In this document: one piece after another, positions 17,126-25,771 of the stretch
Layout: each line of letters starts with the position of its first letter
Numbering within the stretch: the stretch's first letter is position 1
Assembly: GCA_902826155.1 (NCBI GenBank)
Contig: CADEDU010000024.1
Span: 29,373 to 61,120 of the forward strand
Length of the DNA: 31,748 nt
Direction of reading: 5' to 3'
Origin: an uncultured beta proteobacterium
GTDB taxonomy: Bacteria > Pseudomonadota > Gammaproteobacteria > Burkholderiales > SG8-39
Program-made: the position numbers and the translations under genes
Notes under the pieces: generated by a model
What the model was told of the DNA's origin: nothing
The model's database searches: none
What the model saw: only the letters and a program-made list of their open reading frames with translations

Positions 17126-17878
17126 ATGAACGAACCACACGAGCAACACGGGCGCACGCATTTCGGCTACGAGTCGGTGCACGCGGCCAACAAGTCCAAG
17201 CGTGTCGGGCGCGTGTTCGACTCGGTGGCGCGCCGCTACGATCTGATGAATGACCTGATGTCGCTCGGGTTGCATCGCGCCTGGAAGGCTTTCGCCGTCA
17301 ACATGTGCGCGGCGCGGCCTGGGCAACGCGTGTTGGACGTGGCGGGCGGCAGCGGGGATCTATCGCGCGCGCTTGCCAGCGCGGTGGGCCAAAGCGGCCA
17401 AGTGTGGCTTACCGACATCAACGGGGCGATGTTGGGCGTCGGGCGAGACCGACTGCTCGACCGAGGCGTGGTGTTGCCTACGGCGCAATGTGACGCTGAG
17501 AGACTACCGTTCCCCGACCGGCATTTCGACTGCGTGATCGTCGGGTTCGGGCTGCGGAACATGACCCACAAGGAGCAGGCCCTTAGCGAAATGTTTCGCG
17601 TGACGCGCCCGGGCGGCCGTTGCTTGGTGCTGGAATTCTCGAAGGTTTGGGCGCCGCTGGAAAAAGCGTACGATAAGTACTCCTTCGAGGTTCTGCCCTG
17701 GCTGGGCCGGAAAGTTGCTGGCGATGAGGCCGCCTACCGGTACTTGGCTGAATCGATCCGGATGCATCCGGATCAGCGAACCTTGTCCCGGATGATGGAA
17801 CAATGCGGGTTCGAGGACGTCCAATACTGGAACTTGACTGGCGGTGTCGTAGCCTTGCACCGCGGGTTCAGGTACTAG
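17126..17878 (+). CDS. ubiE: Ubiquinone/menaquinone biosynthesis C-methyltransferase UbiE
   Basis: UbiE is the SAM-dependent C-methyltransferase of ubiquinone (and, where present, menaquinone) synthesis. It has 250 residues from the ATG at 17126. The N-terminal HFGYESV and the segment with [14 protein letters not shown] are family signatures; SAM motif I is [25 protein letters not shown] and [14 protein letters not shown] follow. The C-terminal [12 protein letters not shown] and the ending with [12 protein letters not shown] are also typical. It stands in a cluster with ubiJ and ubiB, which fits a ubiquinone unit. Upstream in-frame codons overlap the DUF971 gene and are rejected. Confidence 0.97.
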   Translation: MNEPHEQHGRTHFGYESVHAANKSKRVGRVFDSVARRYDLMNDLMSLGLHRAWKAFAVNMCAARPGQRVLDVAGGSGDLSRALASAVGQSGQVWLTDINGAMLGVGRDRLLDRGVVLPTAQCDAERLPFPDRHFDCVIVGFGLRNMTHKEQALSEMFRVTRPGGRCLVLEFSKVWAPLEKAYDKYSFEVLPWLGRKVAGDEAAYRYLAESIRMHPDQRTLSRMMEQCGFEDVQYWNLTGGVVALHRGFRY

Positions 17879-17935
17879 CTGTATTAGAGTTACAAGACGA
17901 GCACCGCTCGGTGCACTAACGCAGATGGAGGATTC

Positions 17936-18790
17936 ATGAAGAAGCTGCTGATCGCTCTGGTTGCCGTGTTCATGGCAGTTGGGCTTGTAGTATCGGAGGC
18001 CGAGGCGGCTCGCCGTGCAGGCGGGGGCCAGTCCTCTGGTGCGCAACGCCAGAACAGCGCCACACAACAAACCACGCCGGCCGCGCCCACAGCGGCCAAC
18101 TCGATGGCCGCTGCGCAGCAACGCACAGGCATGAGCCGCTGGATGGCGCCGCTGGCAGGTCTGGCTGCGGGCCTGGGCTTGGCCTATCTCTTCGGTAACC
18201 AGCTCGGGTCGGTGCTCATGGCACTGCTGATGGTTGGTGCCGTGGTCGTCATCGCCATGCTGGCGTTGCGGTACTTCGCGCGGAACAGAGCGCAACCCGC
18301 CATGCAAGGCGCCGGTGCCTCGACGTCCTACAAGACCGGCCCGCAGTACGCGCCCGTGACCCCGCAGATGCCCGCGGGTGGCGTCGCGGCTGCGCCCCAC
18401 CTGGCTGCACCTGCCGTCCCGGCGAATTTCGACGTACCGGGCTTCATCGTCCAGGCCAAGCAGGCGTTCCTGGCCGTGCAAGGCGCCAATGATCGTGGCG
18501 ATGTGGACGCGCTGCGCGAGATGAGTACCGACCAGATGTTCGACGTGCTGAAGAAAGACGTGCTCGATCGGAATGGCGCGACCCAATCGGTCGAGGTGGT
18601 CGAGTTGAACGCCGATGTGGTCGAGGTGGTGACCGAAGGCAACATGCATTGGGCAAGCGTTCGCTACAGCGGCAAGCTGCGCGAAGACGGCAGCGTAATG
18701 CCTAGTGCGTTCAACGAGATGTGGAACCTGCGCAAACCCGTGGACGGTTCCAGCGGCTGGCTGCTGGCAGGCATTCAGCAACTGTCATAG
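17936..18790 (+). CDS. Tim44-like domain membrane protein
   Basis: This is a 284-residue protein with an N-terminal signal sequence (MKKLL to the region ending SEAEAA), a low-complexity Q/A/S-rich linker, a double hydrophobic segment around residues 65-105, and a C-terminal Tim44-like (TIM44-related, NTF2-like fold) domain from about residue 160 to the end (start VPGFIVQAKQAFLAVQGAND, end GSSGWLLAGIQQLS). Bacterial Tim44-like proteins are membrane-associated with no agreed role. A strong ribosome binding site (GGAGG) precedes the ATG. It sits between ubiE and ubiJ, 57 bp after ubiE, and is followed by a terminator-like hairpin. Why it belongs among ubiquinone genes is not evident. Confidence 0.87.
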   Translation: MKKLLIALVAVFMAVGLVVSEAEAARRAGGGQSSGAQRQNSATQQTTPAAPTAANSMAAAQQRTGMSRWMAPLAGLAAGLGLAYLFGNQLGSVLMALLMVGAVVVIAMLALRYFARNRAQPAMQGAGASTSYKTGPQYAPVTPQMPAGGVAAAPHLAAPAVPANFDVPGFIVQAKQAFLAVQGANDRGDVDALREMSTDQMFDVLKKDVLDRNGATQSVEVVELNADVVEVVTEGNMHWASVRYSGKLREDGSVMPSAFNEMWNLRKPVDGSSGWLLAGIQQLS

Positions 18791-18812
18791 TCCTAGTTGG
18801 TTCATTGCCCTT

Positions 18813-18836
18813 GAAGGCCGCCGCAAGGCGGCCTTC
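18813..18836 (+). terminator. Intrinsic-terminator-like hairpin after the Tim44-like gene
   Basis: A perfect 10-bp stem (left arm GAAGGCCGCC at 18813-18822, right arm GGCGGCCTTC at 18827-18836) is closed by the stable tetraloop GCAA, 22 bp after the stop of the Tim44-like gene. The bases that follow are only weakly T-rich (GCATTT), so it may be a partial terminator or a transcript-stabilising 3' hairpin. Confidence 0.65.
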
Positions 18837-18851
18837 GCATTTCCAGGGGAG

Positions 18852-18857
18852 CATAAT
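18852..18857 (+). promoter_or_regulatory. Possible -10 box for ubiJ
   Basis: CATAAT lies just downstream of the terminator-like hairpin and 35 bp before the ubiJ start. It would allow ubiJ to be transcribed separately from the Tim44-like gene. No clear -35 is seen. Confidence 0.3.
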
Positions 18858-18891
18858 GGCCCCCTCGCCTCGCTGAAGCTCTCCCGCCGCC

Positions 18892-19491
18892 ATGGCCTTC
18901 ACGTCGCAGATGCTGCAGGCCGCGCTCAATCACCTCATCAGGGCTGAGCCATGGGCACAGCAGCAGCTCGTTCCTCACGCCGGCAAGCTGATCGCCGCAC
19001 GCATCGCGCCATTTTCGGAGGGCTGGCTCCTCATCCAGGCTGACGGAATGCTCGCGGACGTCGTCCCGGGCGAAGCGCAGGCCAACCTCAGCGTATCGCT
19101 AGCGGCCGGTCGTGCGCTCCGGGCGATGGGCGATCGGGCAAGCCTCGAGCAGGCCATGCGGATCGAGGGCGAGCCCGCGCTCGAACAAGCGATGCGCACG
19201 CTGGTGCGATCGCTGCGCTGGGATATCGAGGAAGACCTGTCGAAGTGGGTCGGCGATGCCGCGGCGCATCGCATCACCAGCGGTGGCCGGCGCGCACGCG
19301 ATTGGTATCGCGACGGCGTTACGCGCGCTGGCCAGAACCTGGGCGAGTATCTGACCGAAGAGCAACGCTTGGTCGTGTCGCAACTGCAGCTGGCCAACTT
19401 CGCCGAAGACGTTCGCCAGTGCGATCAGCGATTGCAGGCGCTGGAACAGCGCGTCGCCGCGCTCGAACAAAGGCTGCGCGGGCCGGTGTGA
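18892..19491 (+). CDS. ubiJ: Ubiquinone biosynthesis accessory factor UbiJ (SCP2 domain)
   Basis: This is a 199-residue protein with an SCP2-type lipid-binding domain in its first half and a helical C-terminal part ending in a short coiled coil (heptad-like QRLQALEQRVAALEQRL). UbiJ binds lipid and, with UbiK and the Ubi hydroxylases and methyltransferases, forms the soluble ubiquinone-synthesis complex known from E. coli. Visible landmarks are LNHLIRAEP, the segment with HAGKLIAARIAP, RIEGEPALEQAMRTLVRSLRWD, and WDIEEDLSKWVGD. Similarity in sequence is modest in this family, so position between ubiE and ubiB adds weight. No clear Shine-Dalgarno precedes the ATG. Confidence 0.87.
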   Translation: MAFTSQMLQAALNHLIRAEPWAQQQLVPHAGKLIAARIAPFSEGWLLIQADGMLADVVPGEAQANLSVSLAAGRALRAMGDRASLEQAMRIEGEPALEQAMRTLVRSLRWDIEEDLSKWVGDAAAHRITSGGRRARDWYRDGVTRAGQNLGEYLTEEQRLVVSQLQLANFAEDVRQCDQRLQALEQRVAALEQRLRGPV

Positions 19492-19495
19492 TAAT
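19487..19495 (+). promoter_or_regulatory. Possible extended -10 box for ubiB
   Basis: TGTGATAAT overlaps the stop codon of ubiJ and forms an extended -10 (TGn plus GATAAT), 90 bp before the GTG of ubiB. It suggests that ubiB can be transcribed from its own promoter in addition to read-through from ubiJ. Confidence 0.35.
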
Positions 19496-19584
19496 GCCGG
19501 CGGGGCAGCGCATCGCCCCTCAGGCATCCGCCCATCCGCTCCTAAGGCCGCCGCCGCGGCCAATCAACGCCGCGCGATCCACCC

Positions 19585-21111
19585 GTGTTTCGCCTCTTTC
19601 GTCTCGCGAAGATCCTGTGGGTCGCCTACCGCTTCGGGCTCGATGAGTTTCCGCTCGCGGCCGACCACAGCGGCCGCGCACAGCGCTGGGCGCAGCGGCT
19701 GCTGTTCTTTCGCCGCATAGACGGGCCACGCGCGGTGCGGCTGCGCAAGGCGCTGGAGACGCTCGGCCCGATCTTCGTGAAGTTCGGCCAGGTGCTGTCC
19801 ACCCGGCGCGACCTGCTGCCGACCGACATCGCCGACGAACTGGCCAAGCTGCAGGACCAGGTGCCGCCGTTCGACTCCTCCCTTGCGGTGCGCGAGATCG
19901 AGCGCGCGTTCGGCAAGCCGATCGACGAACTGTTCGGCGAGTTCGAGCGTACGCCCGTGGCCAGTGCCTCGATCGCTCAAGTGCATTTCGCGACCCTGCC
20001 CGACGGCACTGCGGCAGCTGTCAAGATACTGCGACCCAACATGCGTGCGGTGATCGCCAACGACATCGCATTGCTCGACGCCGCCGCGAGCCTGTTCGAG
20101 TCGGCCTGGTCCGAAGCGCGGCGGCTCAAACCGCGCGAGGTGGTGCGCGAGTTCGCCAAGCACCTCGAAGACGAACTCGACCTGATGCGCGAAGCCGCCA
20201 ACGCGAGCCAGTTGCGGCGCAACTTCGTACGCGGCGTGTCATTGCTGGTGCCGGAGATCTACTGGGACTATTGCGCAACCAACGTGATGACGATGCAGCG
20301 CATGCACGGCACGCCGATCAGTCATGTGGCAGCGCTGCGCGAAGCGGGCGTCGACATTCCACGGCTGGCGCGCGATGGCGTGGAGATCTTCTTTGCCCAG
20401 GTGTTTCGCGACGGGTTCTTTCATGCCGACATGCATCCGGGCAACATTCTGGTCGCACCCGATGGGCGTTACATCGCACTCGATTTCGGCATCATGGGAA
20501 CGCTGACCGATGTCGACAAGGACTACCTGGCGCAGAACTTCCTCGCGTTCTTCCGGCGCGACTACAAGCGCGTGGCCCAGGCGCATGTGGAAGCCGGCTG
20601 GGTTCCGGCACAGACCCGCGTGGACGAGTTCGAATCGGCGATCCGTGCCGTATGCGAGCCGATTTTCGATCGGCAGCTCAAGGACATCTCGTTCGGCAAG
20701 GTGCTACTGCGGCTGTTCCAGACCGCGCGTCGCTTCAATCTCGAGGTTCAGCCGCAACTCGTGCTGTTGCAAAAGACGTTGCTCAACATCGAGGGCCTGG
20801 GCCGCGACCTCGATCCCAATCTGGATCTGTGGAAAACGGCGCGCCCTTATCTCGAGCGCTGGATGAACGAGCAGATCGGGTGGAACGCGTTCGTGCGTGG
20901 CCTGCGCGAGGAATCAACGCAGTGGGCAACTCTGCTGCCGCAGTTGCCACGGCTGCTGCATCAGTCGCTGACGGCGCCGAAGGCAGCGGCCGACACGATC
21001 GGGGTGCGTGAGTTGGAACGCCGCGTGCGGCGTCTGTCGCGACGCGCGACGGCACTGTCATGGCTGGTGGTGCTGCTTGCGGCGGGAGTCGTGTACCTGG
21101 CGATGCGTTAG
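19585..21111 (+). CDS. ubiB: Ubiquinone biosynthesis ATPase/kinase-like protein UbiB
   Basis: UbiB is a membrane-bound atypical kinase-like ATPase (ABC1/COQ8 family) needed for ubiquinone synthesis. It has 508 residues from a GTG start. The family's KxGQ motif is [12 protein letters not shown] near residue 66, the alanine-rich loop is [12 protein letters not shown], the ExD motif lies in [12 protein letters not shown], the catalytic loop is [11 protein letters not shown], and the metal-binding motif is LDFGIMG. One hydrophobic helix at the extreme C-terminus ([17 protein letters not shown]) is the membrane anchor. It follows ubiJ by 93 bp. Its gene is convergent with the acyl-CoA ligase, with a 72-bp gap holding no clear terminator. 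Confidence 0.96.
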   Translation: MFRLFRLAKILWVAYRFGLDEFPLAADHSGRAQRWAQRLLFFRRIDGPRAVRLRKALETLGPIFVKFGQVLSTRRDLLPTDIADELAKLQDQVPPFDSSLAVREIERAFGKPIDELFGEFERTPVASASIAQVHFATLPDGTAAAVKILRPNMRAVIANDIALLDAAASLFESAWSEARRLKPREVVREFAKHLEDELDLMREAANASQLRRNFVRGVSLLVPEIYWDYCATNVMTMQRMHGTPISHVAALREAGVDIPRLARDGVEIFFAQVFRDGFFHADMHPGNILVAPDGRYIALDFGIMGTLTDVDKDYLAQNFLAFFRRDYKRVAQAHVEAGWVPAQTRVDEFESAIRAVCEPIFDRQLKDISFGKVLLRLFQTARRFNLEVQPQLVLLQKTLLNIEGLGRDLDPNLDLWKTARPYLERWMNEQIGWNAFVRGLREESTQWATLLPQLPRLLHQSLTAPKAAADTIGVRELERRVRRLSRRATALSWLVVLLAAGVVYLAMR

Positions 21112-21183
21112 CGAGCCCATCCGGCACGCCCCTGCGCAACTCGTACCGGGACGCTATCGACAACGGCGCCCCGACCGCGCGAC

Positions 21184-22806
21184 CTACTTGCCATCCAGTC
21201 CGAGTTCGCGCAGCGCGTGCTCGCGCAGTTTCACCTTCTGCACCTTGCCGCTCGCGGTCATGCCGATCGCATCGAAGTTCTCGACGATGCGCACGTAGCG
21301 CGGCACGCGAAAATTCGCCACGCGCGCGCGCATGAACTCGATCAACTGCGGCTCGTCCGCGCTGCCACCCGCTTTCAACGTCACGAAAGCGGCCGGGACT
21401 TCACCGAGCCGAGCATCGGGAACGCCGATCACCTGCGCGGTCGAGATCGCCGCATGCTGCAGCAGCACTTCTTCGATCTCGGCCGGCGCCACGTTCTCGC
21501 CGCCCACGCGAAACACATCCTTTAGTCGCCCGACCATGCGCAGCCGGTTGTCGCTGTTCAAGGTGCCCAGATCGCCGGTGCGCAGCCATCCGTCCGGCGT
21601 GAACGCTTTCTGCGTCGCTTCCGGATTGTTGTAATAGCCGCGCATCACACTCCAGCCACGCACCTGGATCTCGCCGGGCGTGTCAGCCGGCAGCACCACG
21701 CTGGTTTCGGGATCGGCGATCCGTACGTCCAACCCACGATGGGGTGCTGCGAGCCCGGCAATGCGCAACTCGAGCGGATCGCGATGGTCGCTCATCACGA
21801 CGTTTGGTGAAGCCTCCGACAAACCATACGCGGCACAGATGGCCCGAGCACCCAGCACCTCGGCGATGTTGCGCATCGTCTCCGGTCCTGCGGCCGCCCA
21901 GCCGCCGCGCAACACGAGCTTGCGCGCAGGAAAGTCCGGATGGCTCATCAGCATCTGGAAGATCGTGTCGTTGCCCGAGGTGAGCGTGCAGCGCTCGCGC
22001 TCCATCATCGCCAGCGCGGCCTGCGTCTCGAACGCGGGCAAGCTGACCAGACAAGCGCGATGCACCAGCGACATCAACAGCGACAGCGTCGAACCGGCGA
22101 CGTGGAAGAAAGGCCGGCAGTTGAAGTAGCGATCGTCATCGCGGATGCCGATCCGATCGCCGGCGGCCCACGCGTTGCGCAGCATGTTGTCGTGCGTGAG
22201 CATCACTCCCTTGGGGTAGGCCGTGGTGCCCGAGGTGAACTGGATCAGCAGCGGGTCGCCCGGCGTGACCGCGCGCAGCGCACCTTCCAGTACAGCATCC
22301 TCCACTGCACGGCCGGCTTCAATGAATCGCGACCAGGAGATCGCCGCCTGGGGTACGTCGTTGCCGATCACGATGCAATGCTCGAGTTTGGGCAATCGTT
22401 CGCCGGGCAGCGCGTGGTCGAGCGCCGGCTCGGCTTCGCGCAGGTACTGGATGAAGTCGATCTTCATGAAACGGTCGACCAGCACCAGCGCCTTGCAGTC
22501 GGCCTGTTTGAGACAGAACCCCAGTTCGGCCGATTTGAATCGAGTGTTAGCCGGCACGGTGATCGCGCCGATCAACGCTGCGCCGAAGAACGTCGCGACC
22601 CAGTGTTCTTCGTTCCCCATCAGCACGCCGACGAAATCGCCGCGGCGGATGCCCGCCGCGAGCAGCGCACGTGCCACATCGAGCGAGTGCTGCTCGAGCT
22701 GGGCATAGGTCAGCCGCGAGGTGCTGGTGACGAGCGCTTCAGCGGTGCCCTTTGCCTCGACGGCGGCGCGCAGCCACCGGCCCAGCGGCATTGGCGTCCA
22801 ACTCAT
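21184..22806 (-). CDS. Acyl-CoA ligase (AMP-binding, FadD-like)
   Basis: This enzyme of the ANL superfamily activates a carboxylic acid to its CoA thioester with ATP. From the ATG at 22806 it has 540 residues. Motifs in order: the phosphate-binding loop TSGTTAYPKG at about 191-200, the A5-type AAYGLSEASP, GWLRTGDLG, the hinge and following segment RVGGENVAPAEIEEVL, and the C-terminal catalytic lysine region MTASGKVQKVKLRE. Substrate chain length cannot be read from sequence; medium or branched chain acids or an aromatic acid are possible. Its ATG overlaps the stop of the upstream crotonase gene (ATGA), so it is the last gene of a four-gene operon. A longer upstream frame lies inside that crotonase gene and is rejected. 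Confidence 0.92.
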   Translation of the reverse strand: MSWTPMPLGRWLRAAVEAKGTAEALVTSTSRLTYAQLEQHSLDVARALLAAGIRRGDFVGVLMGNEEHWVATFFGAALIGAITVPANTRFKSAELGFCLKQADCKALVLVDRFMKIDFIQYLREAEPALDHALPGERLPKLEHCIVIGNDVPQAAISWSRFIEAGRAVEDAVLEGALRAVTPGDPLLIQFTSGTTAYPKGVMLTHDNMLRNAWAAGDRIGIRDDDRYFNCRPFFHVAGSTLSLLMSLVHRACLVSLPAFETQAALAMMERERCTLTSGNDTIFQMLMSHPDFPARKLVLRGGWAAAGPETMRNIAEVLGARAICAAYGLSEASPNVVMSDHRDPLELRIAGLAAPHRGLDVRIADPETSVVLPADTPGEIQVRGWSVMRGYYNNPEATQKAFTPDGWLRTGDLGTLNSDNRLRMVGRLKDVFRVGGENVAPAEIEEVLLQHAAISTAQVIGVPDARLGEVPAAFVTLKAGGSADEPQLIEFMRARVANFRVPRYVRIVENFDAIGMTASGKVQKVKLREHALRELGLDGK

Positions 22807-23561
22807 GGTTTGCCGCCGAACTTGCCGATCGTGGCGCGCCAGTCGGTGCGCGACAGGTTTTCTTCGATCGCGATGATCTCGGCGGCAAGCGCGCCGCGCG
22901 GATCGAGCTCGACACCCTGATCGATCGAGCGCTTGGCCAGGCGCATCGATGTCGGCGGAGCAGCGACGATGACCTTCGCGATCTCGGCGATGCTCGACTC
23001 CAACTGGTCGACCTCGACGATGCGGCTTACCAGCCCCGCTTCGCGCGCTTCGTTCGCGCTCAGCGTGCGCCCGGTGAACATCATGTCCTTGGCCAGCCGC
23101 TTGCCCAGAACACGTGGCAAACGCTGCGTAGCGCCGATCGTTCCCCATAGCGCTTCAGGCGTGCGAAACGATGCCTGGGGTGCCGCAACGACGAAGTCGC
23201 ACGCGGCGGCGATCTCGCAACCCGATCCGACCGCGGCGCCCTGCACGATCGCGATCGATGGCATCGGCACTCGCTCCAGCGCGTCGTAAGCGGCGAATGC
23301 TTTGAGGCGACGCGCGCGTACCGCATCTTCGCTCATACCCTGACGTTCCTTGAGATCGGCGCCGGCGCAGAACACCGGTCCGTTGGCGCGAATCAACACC
23401 AGCCGCACCGTGTCATCGGCCGCAGCAGCATGCGCGGCGTTCAGCAACCCCTCACACATCACGCTGTTCAACGCGTTGCGCGCGGCGGGCCGATTCAGGG
23501 TGATGGTGGCCACGCCGTCAGCCACCGCGTACAGCACGGATTGGGATTGAGCTTCACTCAT
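22803..23561 (-). CDS. Enoyl-CoA hydratase/isomerase (crotonase) 1
   Basis: This is a 252-residue member of the crotonase family. The oxyanion-hole segments are FCAGADLKE and the GAAVGSGCEIAAACD loop. Both catalytic glutamates of true enoyl-CoA hydratases are in place: E116 (GCEIAAA) and E136 (RTPEALWG). It should therefore hydrate a 2-enoyl-CoA. The exact acyl group is unknown; methylglutaconyl-CoA hydratase-like activity is one option, given the HMG-CoA-lyase-like neighbour. It lies third in the operon, 24 bp after the CoA-transferase and overlapping the acyl-CoA ligase start. Confidence 0.92.
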   Translation of the reverse strand: MSEAQSQSVLYAVADGVATITLNRPAARNALNSVMCEGLLNAAHAAAADDTVRLVLIRANGPVFCAGADLKERQGMSEDAVRARRLKAFAAYDALERVPMPSIAIVQGAAVGSGCEIAAACDFVVAAPQASFRTPEALWGTIGATQRLPRVLGKRLAKDMMFTGRTLSANEAREAGLVSRIVEVDQLESSIAEIAKVIVAAPPTSMRLAKRSIDQGVELDPRGALAAEIIAIEENLSRTDWRATIGKFGGKP

Positions 23562-23585
23562 GGACGATGACGCGAACGGGAAGGT

Positions 23586-24782
23586 TCAAATGGCTTTGAC
23601 CTGGCGCAACCGCTCGATCTGCTCGCGGCTGAGCCCAAGGCGCTCGATCAGAATCGACTCGGTGTGCTCGCCCAACACGGGCGGCCGATCGAGCCGCGGC
23701 GCATCCCAGCCGTCGAACTTGAACGGCAACGCCAGCGCGTTGAATGACCCGACACTCGGATGCTCGAACGATTGCACCATCTGGCGCGCGGCCGTGTGCG
23801 CGTCGGTGAGTACCTGATCGACATTCAGCACCGGTCCGGCCGGCACGCCGACCGCATCGAACTTCTGCTGCAGCGTGTCGCGCGGGAATCGCACGACCGC
23901 CTGCGTGAGCACGCGCATCACCTCGTCGCGCCGGCGAACGCGATCGGAGTTGCGTTGCAGACCTGGATCGCCGCCCCATTGTTCGATCTCCAGTGCCCGG
24001 CACAGAGGCGTCCAGTGCTGATCGCTTACCGTGATGTGAAGGTACTGGCCATCGGCACAGCGAAACGTCGCCGATGGAACGCGGCCCGGGTGCTCGGTGC
24101 CCAGGCGCGGCGGCACTTCACCCAATGCAAAATAGCGCGCCGCAGCGAGCGTGAGCAGCGACACCTGACCATCGATCATCGAGAAATCGATGTAGGCGCC
24201 TGTGCCCTGCTGGGCGCGCCCGGCCACCGCGGCAAGAATGCCGATCGCGACCCACAGCCCCGAGGTCAGATCGGCCATCGGCAAGCCGGGCTTTACCGGG
24301 CCGCCGCCACGCTCGCCGGTGAGGCTCATCAGCCCGCCCATCGCCTGGAACACGGTGTCGTAGCCCTTGCGCTGCGCGTTGGGTCCGGTCTGCCCGAAGC
24401 CGGTGCAGGAGATGTAGATCAGCCGCTCGTTCAGCGCGCGCAACGCTTGTTGGTCGAGTCCATAGCGCTTGAGCGTGCCGAGCGGAAAATTCTCGATCAC
24501 CACGTCGGCGTGTTTGGCCAGATCGCGGATGATCTGCTGGCCTTCTTCGCTGCGCAGATTCACGGTGATCGACTGCTTGCTGCGGTTGCAAGCGAAGTAG
24601 TAGGCGCTCTCCGTCGCACCATTGCGTTCGACGAACGGCTCGAAGCCGCGGGTCTCGTCGCCACTGCCGGGTTGCTCGACCTTGATGACGGTCGCCCCGA
24701 GTTCGGCCAGGATCATGCTGGCGAACGGGCAGGCGAGCACACGCGACAGATCGAGGATGGTGAGATGTTCGAGCGGCCTCAT
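23586..24782 (-). CDS. Class III (CaiB/BaiF, formyl-CoA transferase family) CoA-transferase
   Basis: This enzyme moves CoA from one acyl-CoA to another carboxylic acid. It has 398 residues from the ATG at 24782, the normal length. Family features are the N-terminal LTILDLSRVLACPFASM, the CoA-binding stretch with LGATVIKVEQPGSGD, the conserved NRSKQSITVNL, ENFPLGTLKRYG, and the catalytic aspartate D171 in MADLTSG, which forms the acyl-aspartate anhydride. The C-terminal segment with GVPAGPVLNVDQVL is also typical. The substrate cannot be assigned. Second gene of the operon, 34 bp after the upstream crotonase; frames reaching further upstream are rejected. Confidence 0.93.
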   Translation of the reverse strand: MRPLEHLTILDLSRVLACPFASMILAELGATVIKVEQPGSGDETRGFEPFVERNGATESAYYFACNRSKQSITVNLRSEEGQQIIRDLAKHADVVIENFPLGTLKRYGLDQQALRALNERLIYISCTGFGQTGPNAQRKGYDTVFQAMGGLMSLTGERGGGPVKPGLPMADLTSGLWVAIGILAAVAGRAQQGTGAYIDFSMIDGQVSLLTLAAARYFALGEVPPRLGTEHPGRVPSATFRCADGQYLHITVSDQHWTPLCRALEIEQWGGDPGLQRNSDRVRRRDEVMRVLTQAVVRFPRDTLQQKFDAVGVPAGPVLNVDQVLTDAHTAARQMVQSFEHPSVGSFNALALPFKFDGWDAPRLDRPPVLGEHTESILIERLGLSREQIERLRQVKAI

Positions 24783-24816
24783 GCGCCTTGACGTGGATGG
24801 CGACAGCGCCGGATGG

Positions 24817-25545
24817 CTACGGCCGGTTGAACGCGCGCATGCGCTGATTGGCGTTGCGTCCGGCCGCCATCGCTTCATCGAACGGCAACTCGGCCGTCTC
24901 GTAGAACAGCGCCTTGGTCGTCGCCATCGCCGGTCGCGGCACTGCGGCGAGCGCCTGCGCAATCTGCAATGCCTCGCTCATCAGTGCACCGTCGGGGGCG
25001 ACACGGTTGACCATGCCCAGCGCAAGGGCACGCGGGGCATCGATCGCCTGGCCCAGCGCGACCAGCTCGAACGCAGCCTTGCGACCGACCTGCCGCACGA
25101 GATTGGTCATCACGATCGCGGCAACCAGTCCGTGCTTCACTTCCGGATAACCGATTCGCGCGCTCTGTGCCATCACCGCCATGTCGCCGGCCAACGCCAG
25201 TCCGGCGCCGCCGCCCATCGCCGCGCCGTTGATCGCGGTGACCACCGGCTTGCTGAGCTTGGGAAACAGCGCGTGCAAACTGCTGGTCAGTGCGGCGCGA
25301 TGTTCCACCAGATGTTGATTCTCAGGTGTGAGGTCCTTGAACTCGGTCACGTCGGCACCGGCGCAGAACCCGGCACCAGCGCCTGTGAGCACCACGCAGC
25401 GAACGGCATTGTCGCTTTCTGCGGTGCGCAGCCCATCGACGAGCGCGTTGGTGAGCGCGTTGTTCAGCGCGTTGCGCTTGTCGGGGCGGTTCATCGTCAA
25501 CACGCGCACCGCGCCGTGATCGTCGGCGAGCAGGACGTCAGTCAT
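24817..25545 (-). CDS. Enoyl-CoA hydratase/isomerase-like protein (crotonase) 2
   Basis: This is a 242-residue crotonase-fold protein, the first gene of the operon. The oxyanion-hole motif FCAGADVTEF is intact. The first catalytic glutamate position reads glycine (G115 in GGGAGLALAGD), while the second glutamate is kept (E135 in GYPEVKHG). Proteins with only one of the two are often isomerases or carry out other chemistry, so hydratase activity should not be assumed. The ATG at 25545 is chosen because family similarity begins a few residues after it. There is no clear Shine-Dalgarno, and a 10-bp tandem repeat starts 17 bp upstream. Confidence 0.9.
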   Translation of the reverse strand: MTDVLLADDHGAVRVLTMNRPDKRNALNNALTNALVDGLRTAESDNAVRCVVLTGAGAGFCAGADVTEFKDLTPENQHLVEHRAALTSSLHALFPKLSKPVVTAINGAAMGGGAGLALAGDMAVMAQSARIGYPEVKHGLVAAIVMTNLVRQVGRKAAFELVALGQAIDAPRALALGMVNRVAPDGALMSEALQIAQALAAVPRPAMATTKALFYETAELPFDEAMAAGRNANQRMRAFNRP

Positions 25546-25561
25546 TGCAGGAATCGGAGAC

Positions 25562-25590
25562 GAGCGGACAAGAGCGGACAAGAGCGGACT
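25562..25590. repeat. 10-bp tandem repeat in the leader of the CoA operon
   Basis: GAGCGGACAA is present twice exactly (25562-25571, 25572-25581) and a third time as GAGCGGACT (25582-25590). The period of ten bases is close to one helical turn. It lies 17 bp before the ATG of the first operon gene (minus strand), in the shared region with the divergent lyase gene, so a regulator binding array or a leader RNA element is possible. Confidence 0.7.
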
Positions 25591-25680
25591 GGGTAGGCAC
25601 GGGCCAAGGCGACGCCCGGATGCGCAACGTCGGTTCGCGGCGCGCGACTGCTGGCAGTCGCGTCGTGATCGGGCGTTCGG

Positions 25681-25695
25681 GGTGTCGTTGACACC
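25681..25695. promoter_or_regulatory. Dyad symmetric site containing a consensus -35 box
   Basis: GGTGTC-GTT-GACACC is a perfect 6-bp inverted repeat with a 3-bp spacer. It contains TTGACA (25688-25693), a perfect -35 hexamer on the plus strand toward the lyase gene. No good -10 is seen 17 bp downstream. It is placed in the middle of the 226-bp divergent region, as expected for an operator controlling both sides. Confidence 0.45.
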
Positions 25696-25771
25696 GTACA
25701 CCAGTTCCCCGAGACTGACAAATGAACACTCGACGCACTGCCAAAACCACGCTCACCCGAAACCCAAGCTC

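Noticed and set aside
17901..17914. Hairpin GCACC-GCTC-GGTGC after ubiE
   Set aside because: Only five pairs and no T-run; it lies in the leader of the Tim44-like gene and may be chance.
21940..22920. 326-residue plus-strand open frame opposite the acyl-CoA ligase
   Set aside because: Antisense shadow of a well supported gene with no recognisable motif or ribosome binding site.
22807..23148. N-terminal extension of the acyl-CoA ligase frame
   Set aside because: It lies inside the preceding crotonase gene in another frame and has Arg-rich shadow composition; ligase similarity starts at the 22806 ATG.
23760..24791. 343-residue plus-strand open frame opposite the CoA-transferase
   Set aside because: The minus-strand gene has the full CoA-transferase motif set including D171; the plus frame is an antisense shadow.
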